Below are positions 1 to 10,440 of a stretch of 64,000 nt of DNA, piece by piece (the stretch's first letter is position 1; each line of letters opens with the position of its first letter). The stretch is from contig NC_064615.1 in the NCBI RefSeq assembly GCF_023898315.1, positions 1,188,683,413 through 1,188,747,412 of the forward strand, given 5' to 3'. Below the pieces are notes generated by a model. That model was not told where the DNA came from and ran no database searches. It saw nothing but the letters and a program-made list of their open reading frames with translations. A program made the translations under genes and the position numbers. The stretch comes from Schistocerca nitens (taxonomy: Eukaryota; Arthropoda; Insecta; Orthoptera; Acrididae).

Positions 1-86
1 TGCTAAACGGGCATCTATTTTTATATCTGTTCTGTTGTTATCACTAAAAGGACTTCCTAGGTACCAGAAGTGGTCAGCAGTCTTGA

Positions 87-193
87 AATTAAACTAATTA
101 AATTGAAATTGAATTAATAATTAATATTGAATTAATAATTAATTGAATTACAAATAATTCAATTAATAATAATTCCATTAATATTAATAATTC
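87..193. repeat. AT-rich low-complexity tract
   Basis: Almost pure A/T sequence built from variations on aattaataatt, with several overlapping imperfect copies. It looks like slippage-prone simple sequence. Nothing else is visible in the first 300 bases. Confidence 0.8.
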
Positions 194-311
194 AGAAATA
201 ACTCAAAGATTCATAGTCAAAATCTCACAATAAAAACGTAATGCAGCTACCAAAATTTCTAACTTATGGCCAGCACCATATAGTTTACACTGTCATTTAG
301 AAAAAAACTTT

Positions 312-469
312 ATACAGGGTATATCAAAAAGATTTATCCGATTTGGCACGTCTATATATTTCTGAAACTAATAAACATATACAATGAATTTTGTTTTTCG
401 ATGAACGGGAAACTCAAAGTTTTTTCGTACGTTTCCATAGGTGTTCAATATGCCGCCCTTGAGCCGGCC
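312..469. mobile_element. Terminal fragment of a Tc1/mariner-type element
   Basis: The stretch opens with tacagggtatatcaaaaag, which has the CAGGGT-type start typical of many insect Tc1/mariner terminal repeats. The text after it resembles the non-coding end of such elements as I remember them. No opposite TIR or transposase is visible. A second CAGGGT-type end (tgagccaccctgta, read inward from the right) lies at 687-700, so a short non-autonomous element from 312 to 700 is an alternative. Confidence 0.3.
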
Positions 470-471
470 GG

Positions 472-485
472 TGTGGCCGAGCGGT
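472..485 (+). repeat. SINE-A head remnant
   Basis: The bases match the first part of the tRNA-like head of SINE-A seen in full at 3970 (ccggccg, gtggccgagcgg). The match stops abruptly, leaving only the 5' tip. It could also be a chance match because the piece is so short. Confidence 0.35.
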
Positions 486-497
486 TTTTCACGTTAT

Positions 498-2263
498 TGA
501 TTGCATAAGAAATAAAAAGGGGTGTCCTTAAAAAAAAACATAAGTTTGTGTTGAAAATAATATTTGCTCACGTTAGGATGTGTCACAGTATCACTTTCAT
601 GAGCCTCTGCCTTAAAATGACAGCCGTCAACGCCGTTTTTCAATATCTATAGTTGTCCTACATGTATTTTCTGTGAAACGTTTAAGTGAGCCACCCTGTA
701 TGTCTGCGCTTTGCAGAACGACAGGTGCATGCGACACATTTAGTTCCAATTATAACTCTTTGTTCGAATCGGCTCACACTACTATGTATATTATAGACAA
801 TTCTGAGAAGGGTGGGAACATTTGGCTGAATGTTGCCGGTTCTGGTTCAGGGCAGTGCGAGAAACCGACAAGGAAACCAGGGGAGAGGAAGAAAACGTTC
901 GTCAGGAACAAGTGCTGTGCAATGGTAAAACGTTCAAATGGACTGATCACACCTCCTGAAGAGAGTTTCGTAACAAGAATAAATTTTACCACTATCTCAA
1001 AAATAATTACCTGCAAGCACAATAATGTCCCGGTTAACCGAAACCCGGATCATCCAAAACGCCTCTGAAAATTGCAAAAACCGTACTGCACGGGAAGAGT
1101 ACGGGGCGTGAGTGTGGCGGCGCGCCTAGAGTAGAGTCGTCGGCGCCCAAAGAGCGCGCTATCCACAACCACCAAGCAGCTGGTGGCTCCAGGCAAGACA
1201 CGGACACTCAAACTCCGTGTCATACGATTTGCCTATAAAATTTTTTTACGTAGATGAAACAAAGTACATCCGTTTCCGTAGTTACATTCTCAGTAAAACT
1301 TTCAGTTTCTGCGTAAAAAAAATACAAGAAACTGGTTTGGGATTCGCACGTGTTCTTCGCTGTGCAGTCTTTCTCATTCGATTTTGAGGAACCAATTCGG
1401 TAAAAGAAATATTATTTTTCCGCAAACTATAAGCGCACATTGCAGCTTCATAATGAACTTTGTTTTCTTTTCGTTACGGCTCATAGTTATTGTGATACTT
1501 CGAAGTAATGGGAAACACCGTACATATTCCGAAAAGTTTGAAGTGATAAATGTAGTCGCTGGCCGCTTTACGTTTGGTGCGTTTTAGGATAGAAGTTGCT
1601 GTATAAGAAATATCGCTAAAATATCTAAAATGTTTTTAATGGTGGACGGAAGGTCACGTCTGCATCCATTCTCGAGGAAGCACGTGAGATATATTGGAGA
1701 CTGTAAGCGACGAGGTCGGCAGCTGTCCGTGGCGCACGGGGCTATTGCCGCCTGCTGTGCGGAGTGAAGCAGCTGCCTCGTCTCTCTCCCCCCTTGGTGT
1801 CAAAGAAAAGCTTAATGACACGAAAAGACGCCGGGAGTCATCGGCTCGTGACGCTGACTATATGTGTTTTAACACCGTGCTGCCTGGTTTCACGAAACAA
1901 TGTGTTACTGGGTTTATTCGCTCATTTATTCTAACTGGTTCACTTTACAGTTGCCGTCTTAGTTGATCGCGCTGCATACTGCTAACACGTTCTGCTATCG
2001 GTTGGACGCACGACTCATATAACAGCGCGCAATCAAAATGTTAACTCGGTTCCTGAACTGTATTTTCTATAAGTCCAACGATAAAAACAAACGTACATTC
2101 CATTATTACAGAGCTACAGAAAAGCAACTGAAAAGAACGGGAAATTAAAACCTTTTTAGGGTCGTAAAATCTAACTGTGCGTGTAGGACACAACGGTAAT
2201 TTCGGTTTTAATATATTTTAGACAAAAGCGTAAGAAATGAAAAAAATAAAATGAAATTTGTGT
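498..2263. other. Unassigned region
   Basis: No recognised gene. Short open frames exist (up to 131 codons at 673-1068) but have no familiar motif, and the opposite strand is equally open. 1080-1200 is GC-richer and is followed by a TATA-like cctataaaa near 1230. The 1230-1690 part has the look of a dispersed repeat, but I cannot name it. Confidence 0.5.
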
Positions 2264-3530
2264 CACTATCTAATCTACATCTAGATGGATACATGAATTT
2301 CGTGAGAAGATTCCGTCGCAACGAAAAAGCCTTTCTTTTAATGATGTCCAGCCCAAATCCTGTATCATTTCTGTGACACTCTCTTCCATATTTCGCGATA
2401 ATACAAAACGTGCTGCCTTTCTTTGATCTTTTTCGATGAACTCCGTCAGTCCTACCTGGTAAGGACCACACACCGCGCAGCAATATTCTAAAAGAGGATG
2501 CACAAGCGTAGTTTAGGCACTCTCCTTAGTATGTCTGTTACATTTTCTAAGTGTCCTGTCAACAAAACGCAGTCTCTGGTTAGCCTTCCACACAACATTT
2601 TCTATGTGTTCTTTCCAATTTAAGTTGTTCGTAATTGTAATACCTAGGTATTTAGTTGAATTTACGGCTTTTAGATTAGACTGATTTATCGTGTAACCGA
2701 AGTTTAGTGTGTTCCTTTTAGCACTCATGTGGATGACTTCTCACTTTTCATTATTTAGGATCAACTGCCACTTTTCGCACCATTCAGATATCTTTTCTAA
2801 ATCGTTTTGTAGTTTGTTTTGATCTTCTGATGACTTTATTAGTCGATAAATGACAGCGTCATCTGCAGACAACCCAAGACGGCTGCTCAGATTGTCTCCC
2901 AAATCGTTTATATAGATAAGGAACAGCAAAGGGCAATAACACTATCTTGGGGAACGCCAGAAATCACTTCTGTTTTACTCGATGACTTTCTGTCAATTAC
3001 TACGAACTGTGACGTCTCTGACAGGAAATCACAAATCCAGTCACATAACTGAGACCACGCATATGAACGCAATTTCACTACAAGACGCTTGTGTGGTACA
3101 GTGTCAAAAGCCTTCCGGAAATCCAGAAATACGAAATCGATCTGAAATCCCTTGTCAATAGCACTCAACACTTCGTGTGAATAAAGAGCTAGTTGTGTTT
3201 CACAGGAACGATGTTTTCTAAACCCATGTTGACTGTGTGTCAACAGATTGTTTTCTTCGACTTAATTTGTAATGTTCGAACGCAATACATATTCCAAAAT
3301 CCTGCTGCATATCGACGTTAACGATATGGGCCTGTAATTTAGTGTATTATTCCTACTACCTTTCTTAAATATTGGTGTGACCTGTGCAACTTTCCAGTCT
3401 TTGGGTCGGATCTTCCGTCGAGCGAACGGTTGTATATGATAGTTAAGTATGGAGCTAATGCATCAGCATACTCCGGAAGGAACCTAATTCGTATAAGGTC
3501 TGGACCAGAAGACTTCTTTTATTAAGTGAT
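2264..3530 (-). pseudogene. LINE reverse transcriptase relic, family L-B (CR1/Jockey group)
   Basis: Read on the minus strand, the product passes through RT motifs in the expected order: a GPDLIRIRFL start near 3520, a KKGSRNN-type motif followed by NYRPISLTSI, the fingers motif HGFRKHRSCETQL, the palm DFRKAFDTVPH, SGVPQDSV, the catalytic-box region LSADDAVIY, then KYLGITI and the thumb LRFVDRTLRKC. The enzyme would copy its own RNA into DNA at a nicked target. Several frameshifts and stops break the frame, and the endonuclease half is absent, as in a 5'-truncated copy. The lower-coordinate end has a tagatg-rich tail like the other L-B copies, although the usual C-terminal segment is deleted. 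The exact LINE clade is uncertain. Confidence 0.85.
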
Positions 3531-3969
3531 TTAAGTTACTTCACTACTGACTGAAGCGAGCGTGTAATGTAATATTAATACATTCTTCTAGAGGGAAGTG
3601 CACGAAATTAAGATGAAGTTGTTATTTTACGACCTAATAGTTGGAGTTGGGTTCAGATAAGAGCTCTTTTCTCGTTTTCTCTCCATGTTCTAAGGAAGTG
3701 TGCACGCCGTGCTAGAATGTCCTCGCTCTAGACAAAGAGACGTCCTATTTTACTGTTTTATAAAATGAAGCAAACCTTTCCGTTTTTCCTCTCGATAGAA
3801 CTGAACTAGCTGCTTATCAACGCTTTTCAATATCAGGATACGCTACGATAAAGGTAGACGCTAAGAATATGAAGAAGTAGTAACGCGCTGTAAGTGACTG
3901 CACAGTGTCTACTCAGGCGTGTCAATCGTGTACTGCCGAGTACTGCGGACGCCTTTGCTGCTGCCCGTA
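3531..3969. other. Unassigned region
   Basis: Ordinary AT-leaning sequence between the L-B relic and the SINE. No motif, repeat or credible open frame seen. Confidence 0.5.
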
Positions 3970-4158
3970 GCCGGCCGGAGTGGCCGTGCGGTTCTAGGCG
4001 CTACAGTCTGGAACCGCGCGACCGCTACGGTCGCAGGTTCGAATCCTGCCTCGGGCATGGATGTGTGTGATGTCCTTAGGTTAGTTAGGTTTAAGTAGTT
4101 CTAAGTTCTAGGGGACTGATGACCTCAGATGTTAAGTCTCATAATGCTCAGAGCCATT
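3970..4158 (+). repeat. SINE-A copy (tRNA-derived)
   Basis: A complete SINE-A: a tRNA-like head of about 80 bases with an A-box-like gtggccgtgcgg and a perfect B box ggttcgaatcc, then a body running to the conserved end gctcagagccatt. The head resembles a Leu/Ser-type tRNA with a long variable arm. These boxes are the internal pol III promoter; movement would depend on a LINE supplied in trans. I see no clear target-site duplication around this copy. Confidence 0.9.
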
Positions 4159-4193
4159 TATGAACATTTTCATGTTTAAGTGTTGCCACTACT

Positions 4194-4790
4194 TTACGTA
4201 AATAAAATCTGAAAATTTCTGGCCAGGCTAATGACAGTACGACTGTGTTCTGGCAGGTGCGAATTAAAGGTCGGTTTCGACATTCCCAGATTATGGTGCT
4301 CTTCGAATTCAACTTCAAAACTTCTATCTGTCTGGGCGATGTATCTTATTGGACGGCCATCACAACATATACAATATGCGCCAGTAGTTTTAAATTTATC
4401 GGAAAACTGTTGTTTATGCCTGTAAACTGGACTCACCCTTTTTCCCAAAAGGTAAGCTGGTTGAGTGTTGTTTGAGCACAATCGCCAAGCTATTTCTTCA
4501 GAAATCCTGGCAAGGTAACATTCTGTGGTATGCGTACTTCGAAAACGTATCCTGACTTGCATTTGTAAGAGTTAGGAAGTGCAAGGAATTGTTACAACTG
4601 GAATCGTTTTTCTGAGGACCTCTTTAGATATGATGTTGACAAACTCTTCGTCATAGCCATTCGAATAGCCAACGTAATAATGGATAGTTTGGTACTCGCG
4701 GTCAGCAGGTGTTTTAGACAGAGGCACGTTCAGCATTCTACTCAAAGTGATCTGAGGGCTGTCTTCTTAATAGGATAGTTGGTGGTTGGA
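4194..4790 (-). pseudogene. Penelope-like element relic with GIY-YIG-type endonuclease
   Basis: On the minus strand one frame reads RMLNVPLSK, then EYQTIHYYVGYSNGYDEEFV, matching the segment between the RT and endonuclease of Penelope-like elements. After a frameshift comes a 122-codon open frame (4194-4562) with TGAYCICCDGRPIRYIAQT, RSFEVEFEEH and FNSHLPEH. These match the GIY-YIG nuclease pattern (GIY, YIG, an R-bearing helix, EH and a final H region). GIY has become GAY, YIG has become YIA, and the catalytic Arg position is not preserved, so this copy is inactive. The upstream RT is missing here; a separate Penelope RT piece lies at 49690-49930. I am fairly confident of the family and unsure of the subgroup. 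Confidence 0.75.
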
Positions 4791-5528
4791 GGAGCGATGA
4801 ATGGCATCTGTCGTCGCGGCCTTCCGATAAGCTCAGTGTTGGAATCCTAGCAGGTGCAAAGGCCGTTCGCCGTGTTGAAGAGTGAACTAAATTGCTCGGT
4901 GTGACTGACTCAATTCAACTACGAATCGGTGGCAGTCGTCTCGCGTACCTTCTTATAGCAAAAGGATATTCATTTCCTGTATATACATCATGTCAGTTGC
5001 GTGCTATGTCTTCGAATAGTATTGACGAGGGTACTTTTGGGAGTATTAAGTACAACTGAAGATAATATAAACAGGGTTCTTACCAGTATGGTTCTTAATC
5101 TCTTTTAGGCAAGTGGGTGACCGTTAGCCGTAACGTTATTCTGTAGATGATGAAATACGGCCTGGGCTTCGATCACCAATTCGGCATATGGGGCTACTCA
5201 CAGTGAGTGGAATTAGGATTTCACCTACCTGCAGTCCGCCAAGAAGAATTTCTTCTTAGTCCTATCCTTTGTAGGTAGCACGGGAGCGTTCTGTGTGGTT
5301 TTATTTTTGACGCCCGCTCCTCAGCGAAAATTTCCCGATTACGAACTCTGGGTCATCGCATTCTCTTTTTTAAATCTGAAAATGATCCGATTTCGTGAGT
5401 ACGATCACCCCTTATGTACTTTTTCACTTTAGTTATGTTTTGTCTCTACCTGACACGAGTCTCTGTCGACCAGTTTGTACAGACTGCACCTGGCGATGCA
5501 GCTACAATGCTGCGGAGCCGGTCGCGCT
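4791..5528. other. Unassigned region
   Basis: The first part may be more of the Penelope relic, since a KKTALRSL-like segment is readable just upstream on the minus strand. Beyond about 4870 I see no motif. Confidence 0.4.
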
Positions 5529-5563
5529 TATAAATAAAGGGCTAACGCAGTCTTCTCTCTTCA
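5529..5563 (+). promoter_or_regulatory. TATA-type core promoter candidate
   Basis: TATAAATA at 5529-5536 is followed about 32 bases later by ttcaga, an initiator-like TCAGA. The spacing suits a pol II core promoter. It lies at the 5' side of a GC-rich stretch that also contains a strong splice donor (5937). It could equally belong to an LTR leader or be chance, because no product is recognised downstream. Confidence 0.3.
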
Positions 5564-5936
5564 GAATGGCATGCCCGGGCTGTGGCTGCCCGTTGTAACA
5601 GTTTTCCTCCAGTCTCGGGAAAACAGCGTGGAGGCCGACCACTGCAGCAGACGTGTGTCGGACGGACTGTGTTACGAGAGCAGGAACGGATGCTGAGGGC
5701 GGCGACTTGGGCGTGGCGGCAGTTGACAGTGCTTTGTATTTAATGGGCAGGTCGGCCCGGGCGGCTGAGGATACGTGACGGACTGCAGCTGCCAGAACAG
5801 CGGCACTGCGACGAGGTCGCTGCCTCCCCGGACAGCAGGTATGTTCCGTCAGCGTGCGGCTCTCGGAACCCTGTGGTTGCCCGGTCCCGCCTATCCGACA
5901 CCTGCTGCGTATCCTGGACTGCTCCTACCGCTGAGG

Positions 5937-6111
5937 TAAGTTTATTATCGGTCTGGCAAACAGCTACTGCTCTATACGTGTCTCAGTAACCCGGTGTCAG
6001 GGACCCGCGTTCCCTTCGTAGTGGAGCGGTTTAAGAGATCCGTGTTCTTTTGGAAAATTTTGTTTCTACTGTTTTCTATCAAATTCGTATAATCTGTATC
6101 ATTTGTTTCAG
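5937..6111 (+). other. Possible 175-base intron
   Basis: The stretch starts with a near-ideal donor (gctgag then gtaagt) and ends with a pyrimidine-rich acceptor (atttgtttcag). Length and composition suit a small insect intron. The flanking GC-rich sequence has open frames but no recognisable domain, so any transcript would have an untranslated or unknown exon here. Confidence 0.25.
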
Positions 6112-7640
6112 ATTGCCAGACACGAGTAAAGCACCAAGTGAAGTTTCTACGTGCACGAGAATAATTGTACAAGTTGCCTTAACTGTAGGTTCGGATGAGG
6201 AGGCAGATTCGACCTCAACTCAGAAGACGCTTACATCCTTCCGGAACATGACGAGTAAATGTCACAATACGGGTCTGACAGCCTAGTGCTGCGGGGTGTC
6301 AACGGTGGAACCCGGGACTCCAGATGGCCGAGCTGAGGCCGGGACCTACCGCGCCGTATTTCGTCCGGAGGCCGAGCGAGTTCGACAGCGTCGAGGGGCA
6401 GTGCGGAGTGATACGGCGGTATTTTACAGTACTACGACGGCCTGCTGCGCGAGTCCACTCCCGGTGTGCCGACGCCGCTGCTCCGTCGTCGAGGCCGTCC
6501 AGCTGGGAGTCGGCCGCGCTCTGCCCGGTCGCCGCACCTCACGTCGCGTAGCTGCCAGCGACTCCGGAGACTGTCACAGTGCCCGGTCCTCGCTGCCCTC
6601 CGCCCCGTTTGGCCTGCGCTGTGGGACGGAGGTGGATGTGCTGGTCACCCGTGGCCCTCGGGACACCGCTGCTCCCACGACAGACCGCAACTCGAACCTG
6701 CGCCCTCCTGGATGCGGTGCCACAACTCGCCGCTAGTGGTGCTTGCCGGTCGGCAACACCCGCCGCCATCTCTGGCGCTGCTTCGGTACTGCCGTGCCGC
6801 CTGCAGCGCACGCTTCGCCCGGACCCCGGTACGCCAGGTGGGAAGCGAACGTGGTCCGTCCTGCACCCGCTGCAGGCCACTGTCACTGCCCTCCTTCGGA
6901 CAGAACGTGCAATCTCCAAGTACCCGCCCCGGTGCTGTGTTCCCGGAGGTGGAATACAGCCCGAACAAGTACATAGAAATAAAGATCAGGCTTACACAAA
7001 ATATTTACAACATCGCTGCCAGACTGGCCCCTATAAGCGTAGACCCAACTCTCGACTGACCTGGCACACCCTCAAGCTAAAAGTGCCTGACTATTTATAC
7101 TGCTTCTCCCCTCGCTTCTGACGTAGTGTCAGGGGGAGACACGAACAATGGCACGGGCAAATTCCCATACGTCAGCCATTTAGACATCGCCACTCTCGGC
7201 TCTGGCCTACTGTCTCGCCTCACACATCGCAACAACGCTGCAGTCCCGCCCTCACTGCTGCCCCACTCCAAACAAATCGCACGTGCAACACGCCGCTGCA
7301 GCTCCGCGCCATGTTTATCCTGTCTGGCCTACTGGCTGCCGACTATTACCACACATTGCCACCAGCCCCAGACTTCATTGCCCATCCGCGCCTTTACTGA
7401 ATTGTAACAAAATTACCGTTTTCTACGACTAATACTAGCGCCGCACTACTCTCCTGTAGTGAAGGCGAATCCGCAAGAACAGCGACAGAAGGTGAGGCGG
7501 GATCACCGAACAAGTCACAGGGCCACCGTGACATTAGACAGTGGCATTCCATCGAGGGGTGATTTCAGAGGAAGACATTTTGTTTGCGAAAAACACACAG
7601 TCCAGACCATAAACAGCTGCTCCAGCAAAAATATTATAAA
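6112..7640. other. GC-rich unassigned region
   Basis: 6300-6920 is strongly GC- and CpG-rich and open in up to four frames on both strands. That pattern is expected of GC-rich DNA lacking stops and is not evidence of coding. A TATA-like box reads out on the minus strand near 7090-7098 (gtataaatag), with a TCAGT about 42 bases further along that strand. A CpG island, an LTR or an untranslated exon are all possible. I recognise no protein. Confidence 0.4.
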
Positions 7641-7661
7641 ATTTAAAACATCCACAATCGA

Positions 7662-8990
7662 ATGGATCTCGTAAAATTTACTTCATCCTATGTTGTCGAG
7701 GACATCGTCACATGGACAAACGTGAAATTAAATTCCACGCGAGTCAATACCACACTGAATGAGAATTCATATCGCCTCACAGACCTAGATGAAATGAATG
7801 CGTTAGCAGGTCTGTCTGTTTTGAGCTGTATTATGAAATCGGCGTGACAAGCACTACAATCGCTTCTTTCCACAGGCAGGCCAATGTACTGCGCTGCGCT
7901 GTCCCGAAAACGCTCCAATATCGTTGTCAAGGGATTACGATTTGATGACTCTTAGTACCCACCGTACCATGGAAGAAAAGGATCCAGCAACTCTGAGTTC
8001 TTAAGTATTCAATAGGTTCATATGCTGCCAGCAAACTACGAAATCGGAGACTTTACCTGTGTCGACGATACACTTGTCCCGTTACGTAGACGACGGCAAT
8101 TTAGGATATATATGGTGAACAAAGCAACTAAATATGGCATAAAGTTAGTTTGCACCTTCAAAAGCCAACATTTACCTCGGGAAAGACAGTGACGGAATGG
8201 CTCTCATGTCAGTACTGAAGAAGCCGGACGCAAGCAGTGGTACGATTAACCGGGCTTTTGTGTGCTATCAGCGGGGACACCGCCTTAGGTAACTCGGCTA
8301 TGAGTACGGAGATGGCAAATGTTCGTGAGGCAAGTCCTCATCAATGCACCACGACGTGTAGAACGGCAGTAACAAGCCGGAGACAATTGCATTTTATTAC
8401 TGCAAGAAGTCTGGAGTCGACATTTTGAGTATGAGGTACAGCGTGAATTGGGCCACCGAAACACCAGGAGATGACCTGCGGCAAGTTATCGTTTCATATA
8501 GATCAGGTGTAGGAACGAACGCTTACGTCATCTACAAAAGGTTCAATGGTTCAAATGGCTCTAAGCACTATGGGACTTAACATCTGAGGGCATGAGTCCC
8601 CTAGAACTACTTAAACCTAACTAAGCTAAGGACATCACACACATCCATGCCCGAGGCAGGATTCGAGCCTGTGACCGTAGCAGCACCGCGGTTCCGGACC
8701 GAAGCGCCAGGAACCGCTCGGCCACATTGGCCGGCTACAAAACGTATGACGATAGCAAAAATCTACGTCGACTTGACTTCATATCCAAATTAGTGATGAC
8801 ACTGACAGTAAATCATCTTCGTCGACAGCTGATCGTTCAGAGCTTGCCAGCGGGTCTAACAACGACAATACAAAGTTGGATGATAATCACGCGTCGTGGA
8901 GAGGCCGATACTTCTTAGTCGAATGAATCAAGGAAGGATCGTCTCGGAATAAAAAGAGCGGATGCAAGGAGTGTGTGCCAAAATAATATG
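7662..8990 (+). pseudogene. piggyBac-type transposase relic, split by a SINE
   Basis: Conceptual translation in shifting frames follows the order of piggyBac transposases: IVTWTNVKLN, DLDEMNALAGL, a LRFDDS block carrying the first catalytic Asp position, a VDDTLVPLRRRQFRIYM block with the second, NKATKYGIKL, then KPETIAFYYCKKSGVD and AYVIYK. After removal of the SINE at 8540-8734 the frame continues as TYDDSKNLRRLDF, and a Cys-bearing tail (KKSGCKEC) follows. Active relatives excise and insert at TTAA. This copy has several frameshifts and stops, and the third catalytic Asp is not recognisable. I found no terminal repeats. Confidence 0.75.
8540..8734 (-). repeat. SINE-A copy inside the piggyBac relic
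   Basis: A full SINE-A in minus orientation, running from the tail (ggttcaatggttc) to the ccggcc head. It is flanked by an exact 8-base target-site duplication, ctacaaaa, at 8532-8539 and 8735-8742. Removing the SINE and one duplicate joins the two halves of a piggyBac reading frame, so the SINE is younger than the transposon. Confidence 0.93.
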
Positions 8991-9789
8991 ATTCAAGCAT
9001 TCATTTATTTCATTCGTTTTTGTGGTTCAGATTTTTAGTCTGAACTGTTTTTGTATCGTATGCGCTTTTTCCTTAGTTGCGTGTTATTTTTTTTTTTTTC
9101 ATAGACGACACCTGTATGCAATTTTTCGTCGAGTCGAAGTGTGGTAATTACCTACATGAAAATATTTCTAACTTCATAAAATAGCATCAGTGCCTAATTT
9201 GTGTTTCTTGAAATATGTACATATGACTGGCACAATGGAGCACACTAAGTTGTGAATATTTCATATAAAAAGCTGCTAATTTGATGCAATTTTAAAGCGC
9301 AGAATGGCTAAGAAGATTATGCCCTTCCGGGCGGTCACGACGCGCCGCCTGTCCTACCCTCTGCTTCAGTCAGCCAGCACGCTGGCCGCCACGAGTCCCC
9401 ACTTGGCTAGCTTAATCTCATTTCTGTCCTGTAATTGTGTGGAATTTGTAATGTGTGTGTGTGGGGGGGCTGTTACGGCCCTTTGTCTAGCAGCAATTCT
9501 GAAATAATGCTTCGCTGTGGTCACAATGCACAGTAATCTAGTAAGCTGTACCCAAAACATCCGCACTAACATTCAAAACGTTGTTTTGTAACCAGCCTTA
9601 ATCAACAGACTGCCTGAAAAAAACAATGGAAGCCCACGAAATTGGGTCGAATGCCAGTGTAGCTCGGTACTCGCGTACGTCGTCGGCAGGTGTGTACACG
9701 GTTAAAGCTGCAATTATCCGTGACAAGCAGAAAAGCTTGACACGTCGAGGACGTGAACTCCTGTAAAACAGTATCAGCACCAGGCAGGG
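8991..9789. other. Unassigned region
   Basis: AT-rich at first, with a T-run near 9088. 9300-9590 is more balanced. No motif or credible gene seen. Confidence 0.5.
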
Positions 9790-10440
9790 TGTGACCCTCT
9801 GTGGCTCTCCATCGCTCGAGTCGCGCAGTAGCCAGGCTTCTGGGGCGCTCTGGTATAACAGTGACGCGAGTTTCGGCTGCGTGAGGACGCGAGGTCAGCC
9901 ATACTCGGCGTCAAGGTTGACGCCGACTACGACAAGGGAGGTGTGCCGAACTCCGCACAGAGCGCACAATAGGTAACGCTAGCGGCAGCCGGACTAAGCA
10001 AGTACTGCCGCTGCGTCTGGAATGGTGTCATAGGCTGCTGACGAATGAATTCTGCACCATCCCGCATGACGGTCGTCGGCGACTACGGCGAGAGGTCCCA
10101 CTCTGGCAATGTTACCCCTGCCTTCGAGGTGTCGGAGCCATCGGCTGTGACCTTAGGTCACGGCCGGTACTGAAATCCCGCGTCGTCGTGTGTTGCGACA
10201 GTACCGTGGTGCCTTTTTTTCAGCAGGACAATGCTCGTCCTCGCGTGGAATGTGTCTCTACGAACGGTCGGGGTTGACGGTGAGGTACTTCGGCGGTTAG
10301 GAAGATCACCGGATCAGACCTACATGGGACTTGAACTCCGTCCCGGTATCCAGCAGCTGTGGGCCACCTTCTAGCGTGAGAGCATGCGACGGCCTTACGA
10401 CACCCCACACTGGCACGTGCGCACATGCTGGAAAGTCTCG
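9790..10440 (+). pseudogene. Tc1-like transposase relic
   Basis: In broken frames the plus strand gives CVRTRGQPYS, then GVGAIGCDLRS, then VPFFQQDNARPRVECV. The last matches the second catalytic block (QQDNARPH) of Tc1/mariner DDE transposases. A degraded SPD-type block follows near 10310. The order and spacing fit the central and C-terminal catalytic domain. Stops and frameshifts are numerous, and I cannot define the TIRs. Confidence 0.6.

Noticed and set aside
3970..4050. A genuine tRNA gene
   Set aside because: The same head recurs in at least seven places, each followed by an identical SINE body, so it is a SINE promoter region.
6296..7121. Overlapping long open frames on both strands, up to 197 codons
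   Set aside because: The sequence is very GC-rich, so stops are rare in all frames. The translations are Arg/Pro/Ala-rich with no motif.
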